Shown here: one piece after another, positions 49,942 through 58,435 of the stretch | Layout: each line of letters begins with the position of its first letter | How positions within the stretch are numbered: position 1 is the first letter of the stretch | Origin: Quadrisphaera setariae | GTDB lineage: Bacteria > Actinomycetota > Actinomycetes > Actinomycetales > Quadrisphaeraceae | Assembly (NCBI RefSeq): GCF_008041935.1 | Contig: NZ_VKAC01000004.1 | Span: 124,001 to 188,000, forward strand | DNA length: 64,000 nt | Reading direction: 5' to 3' | The notes under the pieces: generated by a model | Told to the model about the DNA's origin: nothing | Database searches by the model: none | Seen by the model: the letters and a program-made list of their open reading frames with translations, nothing else | Translations under genes and position numbers: made by a program

Positions 49942-50559
49942 TCAGCCGGCGAGCAGCCTGTCGAGGTGGGCTGCGGCGACGGCGAGGGCCCGCCCGGGCG
50001 GCATCCGCGCCGGCTCGCGGGCCACGGCCACGGCGAGCCCGTCGGCGAGGGCCAGCAGCGCAGCGGCCTCCTGGGCTCGCGGCGCGGCGGCCAGGGCGGG
50101 CAGCGCGGCGGCCAGCAGGTCGTCGAGGAGCTGCTCCAGGAAGCCCCACTCCTCGGCGTGGCGCTGGGCGGCCGGCGGGTGCACCTCGGCGCGGGCGAGC
50201 CGCGCCACCCACAGCACGGTCGCGGGCCGCTGGTCGGGCCGGGCTCCCACCAGCGCGGCCACCACGGCGCGCAGGCGCTCCGCGGGCGGGCCCGGCGCGG
50301 CGAGAGCGGCGCGCACGTCCTCGGCGACCACCTCGCTGGCGTGCTCCATCGCCGCCTCGAGCATGGCGTCCTTGGTGGGGAAGTGGTGCTGCACGGCGCC
50401 GATGGAGACGCCGGCCCGGGTGGCCACGCGCCGGATGCTGACGCCCTCGAAGCCGTCGGTGAGCAGGACGTCGACGACGGCCGCGAGCACCGCACCGCGC
50501 CCACCGGCATCACGCCGAGGCTGCCCGGAGGCACGTCGGTGCTGGTCAGGGGGTGACAC
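49942..50559 (-). CDS. TetR-family repressor
   Basis: About 205 aa. TetR HTH: AVLAAVVDVLLTDGFEGVSIRRVATRAGVSIGAVQHHFPTKDAMLEAAM. The C-terminal domain is of the TetR_C_6-like type with an LWVARLARAEVHPP region. The GTG at 50559 follows GACGAT by 7 nt; an ATG at 50592 is the alternative but lies inside the operator-like palindrome. It is divergent from the DUF418 gene and very likely regulates it. The ligand is unknown. Confidence 0.87.
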   Translation of the reverse strand: MSPPDQHRRASGQPRRDAGGRGAVLAAVVDVLLTDGFEGVSIRRVATRAGVSIGAVQHHFPTKDAMLEAAMEHASEVVAEDVRAALAAPGPPAERLRAVVAALVGARPDQRPATVLWVARLARAEVHPPAAQRHAEEWGFLEQLLDDLLAAALPALAAAPRAQEAAALLALADGLAVAVAREPARMPPGRALAVAAAHLDRLLAG

Positions 50560-50588
50560 GCGACCGATCGTCCCACGACGCTCGACGA

Positions 50589-50604
50589 CCATACAGTCGT
50601 ATGG
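50589..50604. promoter_or_regulatory. Candidate operator of the TetR/DUF418 pair
   Basis: CCATAC-AGTC-GTATGG, perfect 6-bp arms, lies between the divergent -10 boxes of the tetR gene (GACGAT) and the DUF418 gene (TAGGCT, 50606-50611). One bound dimer could block both. Confidence 0.6.
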
Positions 50605-50619
50605 CTAGGCTCCACCGGC

Positions 50620-51804
50620 ATGGAGCAGCCGTCCGCGCGCAGCGCCGCCCTCGACCTCGCCCGCGGCGTGGCGGTCCTCGGCACGCTGGCCACCAACGTC
50701 TGGATCTTCACCGACCCGCAGGGCTTCGTCGGGTACACCGCGCGCATCGGCTCCAGCGCGCGCGACCTCGCCGGGTGGGGCGGGGTCGAGGTCGTCGCCC
50801 AGCAGCTGGCGCAGGGCAAGTTCCTCGGGCTGCTCACCCTGCTCTTCGGCATCGGGCTGGAGCTGCAGCGCCGCTCGGCGCTGCGCCGCGGGTCGCCCTG
50901 GCCCGGGCGCTACCCACTGCGTGCGGCCCTGCTGCTGCTCGACGGAGCCGTCAACTACGTGCTCGTCGCCGAGTTCGACGTGCTCATGGGCTACGCCGTG
51001 ACCGGCGTCGTCGTCGCCTACCTCCTGGCGACCTCCGAACGCGCCCAGCGCGCCTGGCTCGTCACCGCGGCCGCGGTGCACCTGGTCGTGCTCACCGCGC
51101 TGGGGCTGCTGCTGTCAGGACTGCCCGAGGTCGAGCAGCAGCCGCTGGCGCCCAACCCCTACGCCGACGGGTCGTTCTGGGCCCTGGCGGCCTTCAGGGT
51201 GGACAACGCCGCGGCGTTCCGCGCCGAGCCGGTCCTCATCGGTGCGCTGTCGGTGGCGCTCTTCCTGACCGGCTCGCAGCTGGTGCGCCGCGGGCTGCTC
51301 GAGGCCGGTTCGCAGCGCGGCGCCCGCCTGCGCCGGCGCCTGCTCGTCACCGGGGCGGTCGCGCTGGGCGTCGACCTGGCCCTGGGGTTGTTCGGCGGCG
51401 TCGCCGGCGTGGTGGTGGCCCGGTACGGCACCGCGCCCCTCGTCGCCGGGGGCCTGCTCGCCGCGGCCGTGGAGCTGGAGCGGCGGCGCCCCACCCCCGC
51501 GGGCGCCGAGCGCTTCGCCCGCGCGCGCCTCGCCGAGGTCGGCCGCACGGCCCTGAGCTGCTACGTGCTGCAGAACCTGCTGGCCGGAGCGCTCTGCTAC
51601 GGGTGGGGCGCAGGCCTGGCCGCCGCCACTCCCGACGCGCTGCGGGTGCCGGTGACGCTGACCGTGTACGCAGCCGTGTGCGTCGCGGTGGTGGCAGCGG
51701 CCTGGGCGTGGCTGCACCGCTTCGAGCGCGGCCCGCTGGAGCTCCTCACCCACCGCGTGCTCGCCGCGGCCGCGACCCAGCGCCGAGCGAGCTCGCTGCG
51801 CTGA
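50620..51804 (+). CDS. DUF418 membrane protein
   Basis: 394 aa with about ten hydrophobic segments. The family marks are RSAALDLARGVAVLGTLATNVWIF near the start, FLGLLTLLFGIGLELQRRS and the C-terminal RLAEVGRTALSCYVLQNLLAGALCYGWG. DUF418 proteins (YeiB-like) are widespread in Gram-positive bacteria; their function is unknown, possibly transport or lipid-linked acyl chemistry. TAGGCT lies 8 nt before the ATG at 50620. It is divergent from its TetR regulator. Confidence 0.88.
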   Translation: MEQPSARSAALDLARGVAVLGTLATNVWIFTDPQGFVGYTARIGSSARDLAGWGGVEVVAQQLAQGKFLGLLTLLFGIGLELQRRSALRRGSPWPGRYPLRAALLLLDGAVNYVLVAEFDVLMGYAVTGVVVAYLLATSERAQRAWLVTAAAVHLVVLTALGLLLSGLPEVEQQPLAPNPYADGSFWALAAFRVDNAAAFRAEPVLIGALSVALFLTGSQLVRRGLLEAGSQRGARLRRRLLVTGAVALGVDLALGLFGGVAGVVVARYGTAPLVAGGLLAAAVELERRRPTPAGAERFARARLAEVGRTALSCYVLQNLLAGALCYGWGAGLAAATPDALRVPVTLTVYAAVCVAVVAAAWAWLHRFERGPLELLTHRVLAAAATQRRASSLR

Positions 51805-51810
51805 GCCGAC

Positions 51811-51872
51811 GAGGGTGGCGGAGGCCCACGACCACGGCCAGATGTTCGTGATCATGGGCGTCCTCCACCCTC
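51811..51872. terminator. 26-bp imperfect inverted repeat, dispersed-repeat family
   Basis: Arms 51811-51836 and 51847-51872 pair with four mismatches (some G-U compatible) around loop GCCAGATGTT. It lies between convergent DUF418 and tyrA. The elements CCACGACCACGGC and GTGATCATGGG recur at 59361-59428. Confidence 0.6.
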
Positions 51873-51888
51873 CCTGGAGCGGGAGTGC

Positions 51889-53055
51889 TCAGTCGAGCAG
51901 GGCCCAGCCGAGGTCGCGCAGAGCGGACTCCAGCACGGTGCGCGCCGCGGGCAGCACCGACACCTCCGCCAGGCCCACCGGCTGGCCCGGGGAGTGCTCC
52001 AGGCGCAGGTCCTCGAGGTTGACACCGGCCGCGCCGACGTCGTGCAGGAGCCTCGCCAGCTCACCGGGAGCGTCCGGCACGAGCACCGTCACCACGGCGT
52101 AGGACGTCGGCGGGGCGCCGTGCTTGCCCGGCACCCGGGCGCGCCCGGCGCCGCCGTCGGCGATGAGGCGGGCCACCGCGGCCAGCGCGCCCGGGCTGTT
52201 CGCGGCGGCGTCAGCGGCGTCCTGCACGGTGTCGAGCTGCTCCAGGGCCGCCAGCACGGCGTCGAGGTCGGCGCGCAGGTCGCGCAGCACCGCCGCCACC
52301 GGACCGGCGTTCGCGCCGAGGATCTGCACCCACAGCGCCGGGTCGGACTCGGCGATGCGCGTGACGTCCCGCAGGCCCTGCCCGGCCAGGTCGACCGCCG
52401 GCTCCGGCGCCTCGCGCAGCCGCGCGGCCACCAGCGACGCGGCCACCTGCGGCACGTGGGAGACCAGCGCCACCGCCTCGTCGTGCGCCCCGGCCTCCAT
52501 CACCACGGGCACGCCGCCGAGGTCGTCGGCGAGGTCGCGGACGGTCGCCACCGCCACCGCCGACGAGCTCGCCGTGGGGCACAGCACCCACGGCCGCCCC
52601 GCGAAGAGCGTGCCGCGGGCGGCGACGGCACCGGAGCGCTCCCGCCCGGCCAGCGGGTGGCTGCCCACGTAGCGCGCCAGCGCCCGCTCCCCGGCGGCCC
52701 CGTCCAGGCCGTGGACTCCGGCGGCGAGCAGCCGGCGCAGCTCGTGGAGCACCGTGAGCTTGACGCTGGCCACGTCGGTGACCACGGCGTGCGGCCAGCA
52801 CGCCAGCTGCTCGGCCACCACCGCGGCCGTCACGTCGGGCGGGGAGGCGACGACGACGAGCGCGGGCGGCGCTTCGTCGTCCTGGCGCAGCCGTCCGGCG
52901 CCGAGGTCGCGGGCCAGGGCGGCCGCGGTCGGCGAGGGGTCGGCCAGGGTGGTCTCGACGCCGCGGGCGCGCAGCGCCAGCGCGGCACTGGTGCCCAGCA
53001 GGCCCGTGCCGACCACGTGGACGGGACCGCGCGTGCGCGCGTGGAGCGTGGTCAT
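51889..53055 (-). CDS. tyrA: Prephenate dehydrogenase with ACT domain
   Basis: 388 aa. TyrA makes 4-hydroxyphenylpyruvate for tyrosine. Rossmann motif VHVVGTGLLGTSAALALR is at the N-terminus; DVASVKLTVL and the SHPLAGRERSG substrate motif follow. The last ~75 residues form an ACT domain (SYAVVTVLVPDAPGELARLLHDVGAAGVNLEDL), which senses tyrosine in other family members. ATG at 53055. It follows the chorismate mutase gene after 55 bp, so two consecutive steps from chorismate are encoded together. Confidence 0.93.
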   Translation of the reverse strand: MTTLHARTRGPVHVVGTGLLGTSAALALRARGVETTLADPSPTAAALARDLGAGRLRQDDEAPPALVVVASPPDVTAAVVAEQLACWPHAVVTDVASVKLTVLHELRRLLAAGVHGLDGAAGERALARYVGSHPLAGRERSGAVAARGTLFAGRPWVLCPTASSSAVAVATVRDLADDLGGVPVVMEAGAHDEAVALVSHVPQVAASLVAARLREAPEPAVDLAGQGLRDVTRIAESDPALWVQILGANAGPVAAVLRDLRADLDAVLAALEQLDTVQDAADAAANSPGALAAVARLIADGGAGRARVPGKHGAPPTSYAVVTVLVPDAPGELARLLHDVGAAGVNLEDLRLEHSPGQPVGLAEVSVLPAARTVLESALRDLGWALLD

Positions 53056-53110
53056 CGAGCGGTCTCCGCCGTCGTCGTGGTCCTGCTGGTCGTGGTCGTG
53101 GGAGGCGGGG

Positions 53111-53518
53111 TCACTGGGCGATGTCCCGGCGCAGCGCAGCAGCACCGCGCAGGTACACGTGCTGGACTTCGCTGCGCGCCAGCGCCGTCTCGGCCAGCGC
53201 CATCAGCCGGACCACGCGGGGCATGGCCCCGCGGACGTCCACCTCGACGGCGCACATGAGCGGCACGTCGCCCAGGCCCAGCTCGCGCGCTGCCACGGCC
53301 GGGAACTCGCTGGTCAGGTCCGGCGTGCAGGTGAACGTGATGCTGATGAGGTCGTCGGTGGACAGCCCGTTCGCCTCCAGGACGGCGGTCACCAGCTCGC
53401 GCGTGCTGGCGAGCAGGTGCTCCCGCTCGTCGGCGTCGAGCTGCACCGCTCCCCTGACCGCGCGCACGGCGCGCGCGGTCAGCGCGGGGTGGGACGCCTG
53501 CGCGGCGTCGAGCACCAT
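53111..53518 (-). CDS. aroH: Chorismate mutase, AroH type
   Basis: 135 aa, the monofunctional Bacillus-type mutase (trimeric barrel), which turns chorismate into prephenate. Typical text: VRAVRGAVQLDADEREHLLASTRELVTAVLEANGL, ITFTCTPDLTSEFPAVAARELG and the late HVYLRGAAALRRDI. The first ~14 residues are an extension. The ATG at 53518 overlaps the rluB stop by one base (TGATG), so the genes are coupled. It feeds tyrA directly downstream. Confidence 0.93.
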   Translation of the reverse strand: MVLDAAQASHPALTARAVRAVRGAVQLDADEREHLLASTRELVTAVLEANGLSTDDLISITFTCTPDLTSEFPAVAARELGLGDVPLMCAVEVDVRGAMPRVVRLMALAETALARSEVQHVYLRGAAALRRDIAQ

Positions 53519-54558
53519 CAGCGCCCGCCCTGGCCGCGCTGCTGGTTCCGCTGCTGACCGCGCTGCTGGCCGCCCTGCTGTCCGCCCCGGGTGGTGCGCG
53601 CCGCCTTGGCGTTCTTCGCGGCGCGGGTGGACTTCGACGACGCCGCCGTGCGCCGGGCGGCGCCGGTGACCATCTGGATGCCCTTGCGGTCGGGCGCCTT
53701 CGCCACCGGGCGCTGGCCCTTGGGACGCGGGGTGCGGGCCCCGGGCTGCGAACCGGGCCCGGCGCTGCGCAGCGAGGAGACCTCCTCGCGCGTCAGCGAG
53801 CGGGTGACCCCGGGGCGCAGGTCGCCCAGCTGGATCGGGCCGATGGCGGTGCGCGCCAGGCGGATGACGGGGTAGCCGACCTCCTCCAGCATGCGGCGCA
53901 CCACGTGCTTGCGGCCCTCGTGCAGGACGATCTCCACGAACGCCTTGCCGGGCGCGGAGTCGACCAGGCGGAAGGAGTCGGCCTTGGCCAGGCCGTCCTC
54001 CAGCTCCACGCCGTCGCGCAGGCGCTTGCCGATCCCCCGCTCCACCGGCCCGTGGATCTCGGCGACGTACGTGCGGGGCACCTCGAAGGAGGGGTGCTGC
54101 AGGCGGTGCGCGAGGTCGCCGTCGTTGGTGAGGAGGATGAGGCCCTCGGTGTCGACGTCCAGGCGGCCGACGTGGAAGAGGCGCACGCCCTGCTCGGTGC
54201 GGTCGTCGAGGATGTCCGCCAGCGTCAGGCGGCCCTCGGGGTCGGACATCGCCGACAGGTACCCGCGCGGCTTGTTCATGGCCAGGTAGACCTTGGTGGG
54301 GTCGAGCTGGAGGAGCATCCCGTCCACCTCGACCTGGGCGGTGGCGGTGTCGACGCGGACGCCGAGCTCGGTGACGACCTTCCCGTCCACGCGCACCCGC
54401 CCGCGGGTGATGAGCTCCTCGCAGGCGCGCCGCGAGCCCATGCCGGCGCCGGCGAGCACCTTCTGCAGGCGCACGCCGTCGGGGTCGTGCACGTCGTGCT
54501 CGTCGTGCCCGGACTGCTGGCTGCGCTGCTGGTCGCGCTGGTCTCGCTGCTGGCTCAC
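53518..54558 (-). CDS. rluB: Pseudouridine synthase RluB/RsuA family
   Basis: 346 aa. S4 domain (VRLQKVLAGAGMGSRRACEELI) followed by the synthase domain with YLAMNKPRGYLS and the catalytic Asp in FHVGRLDVDTEGLILLTNDG. It modifies rRNA, in related bacteria 23S helix 90-area uridines. Both ends are unusual: the N-terminus is Gln/Arg/Asp-rich (QQRDQRDQQRSQQ) and the C-terminus is a basic, Lys/Ala then Gln/Gly/Arg repeat tail (GGQQGGQQRGQQRNQQRGQGG). GTG at 54558 with AGGAG upstream. It lies between scpB and aroH. Confidence 0.93.
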   Translation of the reverse strand: MSQQRDQRDQQRSQQSGHDEHDVHDPDGVRLQKVLAGAGMGSRRACEELITRGRVRVDGKVVTELGVRVDTATAQVEVDGMLLQLDPTKVYLAMNKPRGYLSAMSDPEGRLTLADILDDRTEQGVRLFHVGRLDVDTEGLILLTNDGDLAHRLQHPSFEVPRTYVAEIHGPVERGIGKRLRDGVELEDGLAKADSFRLVDSAPGKAFVEIVLHEGRKHVVRRMLEEVGYPVIRLARTAIGPIQLGDLRPGVTRSLTREEVSSLRSAGPGSQPGARTPRPKGQRPVAKAPDRKGIQMVTGAARRTAASSKSTRAAKNAKAARTTRGGQQGGQQRGQQRNQQRGQGGR

Positions 54559-54586
54559 TGCTGCTCTTCTCCTGCTCCGCCGCTGC

Positions 54587-55210
54587 TCACGGCCCGTCGT
54601 CGAGGGCGTCGAGGAGCGCGTCGATCTCCGTGTCGTCCGGCAGGTGCGGCGCCAGCGGAGGGAGGTCCTCGAGGCTGTCGACCCCGATCTTCTCCAGGAA
54701 GGCCGTGGTCGTCCGGTACAGGGTCCCACCCCCGGGACCCTCCTTGCCCGCCTCGGTCACCAGACCGCGGGTGAGCAGGGTCCGCACCACCGAGTCGACG
54801 TCGACCCCGCGCACCGCCGCCACCCTCGCCCGCGTCACCGGCTGCGTGTACGCGATGACCGCGAGGGTCTCCAGCGCCGCCTTCGACAGCCGCGCCGACG
54901 CCGCCTCACCGGTGAAGCGCGCGACGAGCTCCGCGGCCTCGGGCCGGCTCCAGATCCGCCAGCCGCCCGCCGCTGCCCGCAGCTCGAACCCGCGCTGCTC
55001 GTCGCGGTAGGACTCCGCCAGCTCCCCCAGCACCCGGTCGACGCGCTCGGCGGGCACGCCGAGCCCGTCGGCGAGGTCGTCGGTGGACACCGGCGCGTCC
55101 ACCACCATGAGCACCGCCTCCAGCGCGGCGCGCAGCCCGCCGGGCAGGGCTGCCAGGTCACCAGCGGAGTCGTCGGGCTCGTCGCGCTCGTCGACGGGGC
55201 GGTGGCTCAC
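54587..55210 (-). CDS. scpB: Segregation and condensation protein ScpB
   Basis: 207 aa. ScpB is the winged-helix kite subunit of the SMC-ScpAB condensin. Text typical for it: LRAALEAVLMVVDAPVSTDDLADGLGV, RFTGEAASARLSKAALETLAVIAYTQPVTRARVAAVRGVDVDSVVRTLLTRGLV. The C-terminus is acidic. Start at 55210 overlaps the scpA stop by 4 nt. smc itself is not in the window. Confidence 0.95.
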   Translation of the reverse strand: MSHRPVDERDEPDDSAGDLAALPGGLRAALEAVLMVVDAPVSTDDLADGLGVPAERVDRVLGELAESYRDEQRGFELRAAAGGWRIWSRPEAAELVARFTGEAASARLSKAALETLAVIAYTQPVTRARVAAVRGVDVDSVVRTLLTRGLVTEAGKEGPGGGTLYRTTTAFLEKIGVDSLEDLPPLAPHLPDDTEIDALLDALDDGP

Positions 55211-56286
55211 GAGGGTTCCCCCGGCGGGTCGGTCTCATCGGGCTGCGCGGTGAGGTCGACGACGCCGCGCCAGCGCACCTGCAGCGGCTGGGCGGGGTCG
55301 GTCTGGTCCAGGTCGAGCTCGCCGCGGCGGTACAGCTCCAGCACCGCCAGGAACCGCCCGACCACGAGGACGACGGCGGCCCGTCCGTCCCCCGCGGATC
55401 CCTCGCCGGCGTCGGCGATGAGCTCGGCGAAGCTCACCGCCTCCGCGCCGCGCTCGGCGAAGCGGGCCACGAGGCGCGTCCGCAGCAGCGCCACCTGCTC
55501 GGGGACGCTGACGGTGGGTGCGTGCAGGTGCTCGACGTCCACCCGTGCCGGCAGGCCACGGCGGCCCTTCACGGGCGCGGCGATGGCCGCGGCGGCCAGC
55601 GCCGCCAGCTGGTCGGGCGTGGTGGCCAGCACCAGCTCGGGCAGGGCTCGCTCCACGAGCGGGTCGGCGGCCCCGGTGCCCCCGGGACGGGGCGTGCGCA
55701 GCGCGCCCTCGGCCAACCGGTCGGCCAGCAGCGCCGCCACCTGCGCGTAGGCGCGGTGCTGCAGCAGCCGGGCGAAGAGCAGGTCACGGGCCTCCACCAG
55801 GGCCAGGCCCTCGGCGTCGAGCTCGTCGGTCTCGTCGGTGGGCAGCAGGCGCGCCACCTTGAGGTCGAGCAGGGTGGCGGCCACCACGAGGAAGCCGCTG
55901 GCCTGCCCGAGCGCGGCGACCTCGGCCTTCGCGGTGGCCCGCGCACCGGAGGCACCGTCGCCGTCGCCGTCCGGGTCCTCGGCGGCCTCTGCGGCGTCGA
56001 CCGCGGCGAGCATGCGCCGCAGGTGGGCGATGAACTCGTCGGTGACAGCGGCCAGCGCCACCTCGGTGATCTCCAGGCGGCGCCGCGAGATCAGGCCCAG
56101 GAGCAGGTCGAACGGCCCGGAGAAGTTCTCGAGGTGGACGTCGAAGGAGGGGGCGTCGCGGTCGGTGAGCACCCCACCTGGGACTGCTGTCGGGACCGCT
56201 GCCGGGACGTCGGGAGGAGCTGCCGGGGCGGTGCTGGCGTCAGCGGTGGACTCGGAGGCGCCGGCGGCGCGGGGCGCCGGGAGCAC
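55207..56286 (-). CDS. scpA: Segregation and condensation protein ScpA
   Basis: 359 aa kleisin of the SMC-ScpAB condensin. N-terminal kleisin motif FDVHLENFSGPFDLLLGLISRRRLEITEVAL; C-terminal winged helix with AVSFAELIADAG and VVGRFLAVLELYRRGELDLDQ. An Ala/Pro-rich 45-residue extension precedes the domain, and an Asp/Gly insert lies after the first helices. GTG at 56286, 2 nt after the parA stop. Part of the xerD-parA-scpA-scpB order shared with Mycobacterium. Confidence 0.95.
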   Translation of the reverse strand: MLPAPRAAGASESTADASTAPAAPPDVPAAVPTAVPGGVLTDRDAPSFDVHLENFSGPFDLLLGLISRRRLEITEVALAAVTDEFIAHLRRMLAAVDAAEAAEDPDGDGDGASGARATAKAEVAALGQASGFLVVAATLLDLKVARLLPTDETDELDAEGLALVEARDLLFARLLQHRAYAQVAALLADRLAEGALRTPRPGGTGAADPLVERALPELVLATTPDQLAALAAAAIAAPVKGRRGLPARVDVEHLHAPTVSVPEQVALLRTRLVARFAERGAEAVSFAELIADAGEGSAGDGRAAVVLVVGRFLAVLELYRRGELDLDQTDPAQPLQVRWRGVVDLTAQPDETDPPGEPS

Positions 56287-56288
56287 GG

Positions 56289-57176
56289 TCAGGCAGCGGC
56301 GCCGCGGGCGACCAGCTCGCGGGCGAGGCGGCGGTAGGACTCAGCGCCGGAGTGCTCGGGGGCGTACGTGGTGATCGGCTCCCCGGCCACGGAGGCGTCG
56401 GGGAACTTCACGGTGCGGCCGATGACGGTGTCGAACAGCGTCGACCCGAACGCCTCCACCACGCGGGCGATGACCTCGCGGGAGTGCAGCGTGCGGGCGT
56501 CGTACATCGTCGCGAGGATCCCGTCGATGGCCAGGGCCGGGTTGAGGCGGTCCTGCACCTTCTCGATGGTCTCCACCAGCAGCGCCACGCCGCGCAGCGC
56601 GAAGAACTCGCACTCCAGCGGGATGAGCACGCCGTGCGCGGCGGTCAGCGCGTTGACGGTGAGCAGGCCCAGGGAGGGCTGGCAGTCGACGAGGACCACG
56701 TCGTAGTCGTCGGTGCCGGTGCGCAGCGCCCGCGACAGCGCCTGCTCGCGCGCCACCTCGCCGACCAGCTGGACCTCCGCGGCGGACAGGTCGATGTTCG
56801 CGGGCAGGATGTCCACGCCCGGCAGGCGCGTGGGGACGACGACGTCGGCCACGGTGGCGCGCCGGTCCATCAGCAGCGTGTAGACGCTGTGCTGCAGCTC
56901 GTGCGGGTTGACGCCCAGGCCCACCGAGAGCGCGCCCTGGGGGTCGAAGTCGACCAGCAGCACCTTGCGCCCGTACTCCGCGAGCGCCGCGCCCAGGTTG
57001 ATGGTGGTGGTGGTCTTGCCCACCCCGCCCTTCTGGTTGCACATGGCGATGATGCGTGCGGGGCCGTGGCCGGACAGCGCCGGCGGGACGGGGAAGTCGA
57101 CGAGGGGGCGCCCGGTGGGACCGAGCAGGCCCTGCTGAGCGCCCTGCACGTGGCGTGCCTGCAGGTCGCTCGTCAT
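56289..57176 (-). CDS. ParA-family ATPase (Rv1708-like)
   Basis: 295 aa. The deviant Walker A KGGVGKTTTTINLGAAL, the VLLVDFDPQGALS motif and DVVLVDCQPSLGLLTVNAL are complete. This is the ParA/Soj paralogue that lies next to scpA in many actinobacteria (Rv1708), distinct from the origin-linked parA; no parB follows. A ~40-residue N-terminal linker precedes the P-loop. TAGTCT lies 8 nt before the ATG at 57176, suggesting a leaderless mRNA. It is likely in one operon with scpA and scpB. Confidence 0.93.
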   Translation of the reverse strand: MTSDLQARHVQGAQQGLLGPTGRPLVDFPVPPALSGHGPARIIAMCNQKGGVGKTTTTINLGAALAEYGRKVLLVDFDPQGALSVGLGVNPHELQHSVYTLLMDRRATVADVVVPTRLPGVDILPANIDLSAAEVQLVGEVAREQALSRALRTGTDDYDVVLVDCQPSLGLLTVNALTAAHGVLIPLECEFFALRGVALLVETIEKVQDRLNPALAIDGILATMYDARTLHSREVIARVVEAFGSTLFDTVIGRTVKFPDASVAGEPITTYAPEHSGAESYRRLARELVARGAAA

Positions 57177-57269
57177 GGGTGGGAAGACTACCCCAGGGGT
57201 GTGCTCCGAGCGGGTGAGCAGGCCGGTGCGTGGGCGCGCGGCGGCCACGCTGCGTGAACGGCCCGCCCG

Positions 57270-58394
57270 TCAGCCCAGCGCTCGGGGGTGGGCGGCCGCG
57301 TAGACCTCGCGCAGGGCGTCGGCGGTGACCATCGTGTAGATCTGCGTGGTGGTCACGCTGGCGTGGCCGAGGAGCTCCTGCACCACGCGGACGTCGGCGC
57401 CGCCCTCGAGCAGGTGCGTGGCGAAGGAGTGCCGGAGCGTGTGCGGGGTGACGGGGTGGTCCGGGGTGCCGACGCCGGCCCGCTCGGCGGCGGTGCGCAG
57501 CACGGCCCAGGCGCTCTGGCGGGACAGGCGCGCCCCGCGGCTGTTGAGGAACACCGCCCCTGCCGAGGCGCGGTCCTCGGGGGCGCCGGCGGCGGCGAGG
57601 GCGGGGCGGGCGCGGACGAGGTAGGCCGACAGGGCCTGCACGGCGTAGGAGCCGAGCGGCACGACGCGCTCCTTGCCGCCCTTGCCGCGCAGGCGCAGCA
57701 GCGCCGCCCTCGGCTCGGCGGGGTCGTCGCCGTCGTCGTCCTGCTGCCGGAGGTGGTGGTCGGAGAAGACCTCGGGGGGCAGGTCGTCGACGTCGAGGCC
57801 GACGGCCTCGGAGATGCGGGCCCCGGTGCCGTAGAGCACTTCGAGCAGGGCGCGGTCACGCACGGGCACGGGCCCGTCGCCGAGGCCGGAGGCGTCCAGG
57901 AGCGCGAGCACGTCGGCCACGGGCACGGCCTTGGGCAGGCGCCGGGGGGTGGAGGGCGGGCGGACGGCGGCCGCCGGGTCGGCGGGGGTGGCGCCCTCGA
58001 GGGCGAGGAAGCGGTGCCAGCCGCGCACGGCCACCACGGCGCGGGCGGCGGAGGAGGCGGACAGCGCTGGTCCGAGCTCGCCGTCGGCAGCGCCGGACGG
58101 GGCGGTGGCGGCGCCGGTGCGCAGGTCCTGCAGGTGGGCGGCGACGTCCTCCTCGCCCACCTGGGCGAGGTCGCAGCGCCTGCGGCGGCGCAGCCAGCCG
58201 GCGTAGCGCTCCAGGTCGCGGCGGTAGGCGGCCAGGGTGTTCTCGGCCAGGCCGCGCTCCACGCGCAGGTGCGCGAGGTACTGGGACAGGGCGCGGGACA
58301 GACCGTCGACGACGGGCTGCGGGGGGTCGGCGAGCGGCTCGACCACCGTCGGTCCCGGCTGCGCCGCGGATGCGACGAGCACCTCAGCCCCCAC
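57270..58394 (-). CDS. xerD: Site-specific recombinase XerD
   Basis: About 374 aa. XerD with XerC resolves chromosome dimers at dif, which is present in this window. SAM-like N-domain: [33 protein letters not shown]. Catalytic set complete: Arg in [18 protein letters not shown], Lys in [45 protein letters not shown] with the Tyr. An acidic insert ([18 protein letters not shown]) is placed between the Arg and Lys blocks. The GTG at 58394 lies 7 nt after TACAGT; a GTG at 58403 overlaps that box. It is divergent from the spermidine-synthase-like gene. Confidence 0.95.
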   Translation of the reverse strand: MGAEVLVASAAQPGPTVVEPLADPPQPVVDGLSRALSQYLAHLRVERGLAENTLAAYRRDLERYAGWLRRRRRCDLAQVGEEDVAAHLQDLRTGAATAPSGAADGELGPALSASSAARAVVAVRGWHRFLALEGATPADPAAAVRPPSTPRRLPKAVPVADVLALLDASGLGDGPVPVRDRALLEVLYGTGARISEAVGLDVDDLPPEVFSDHHLRQQDDDGDDPAEPRAALLRLRGKGGKERVVPLGSYAVQALSAYLVRARPALAAAGAPEDRASAGAVFLNSRGARLSRQSAWAVLRTAAERAGVGTPDHPVTPHTLRHSFATHLLEGGADVRVVQELLGHASVTTTQIYTMVTADALREVYAAAHPRALG

Positions 58395-58435
58395 GTCCCT
58401 CACTGTAGGGCGGCCGCACGCGGCAGGCTGTGGGT

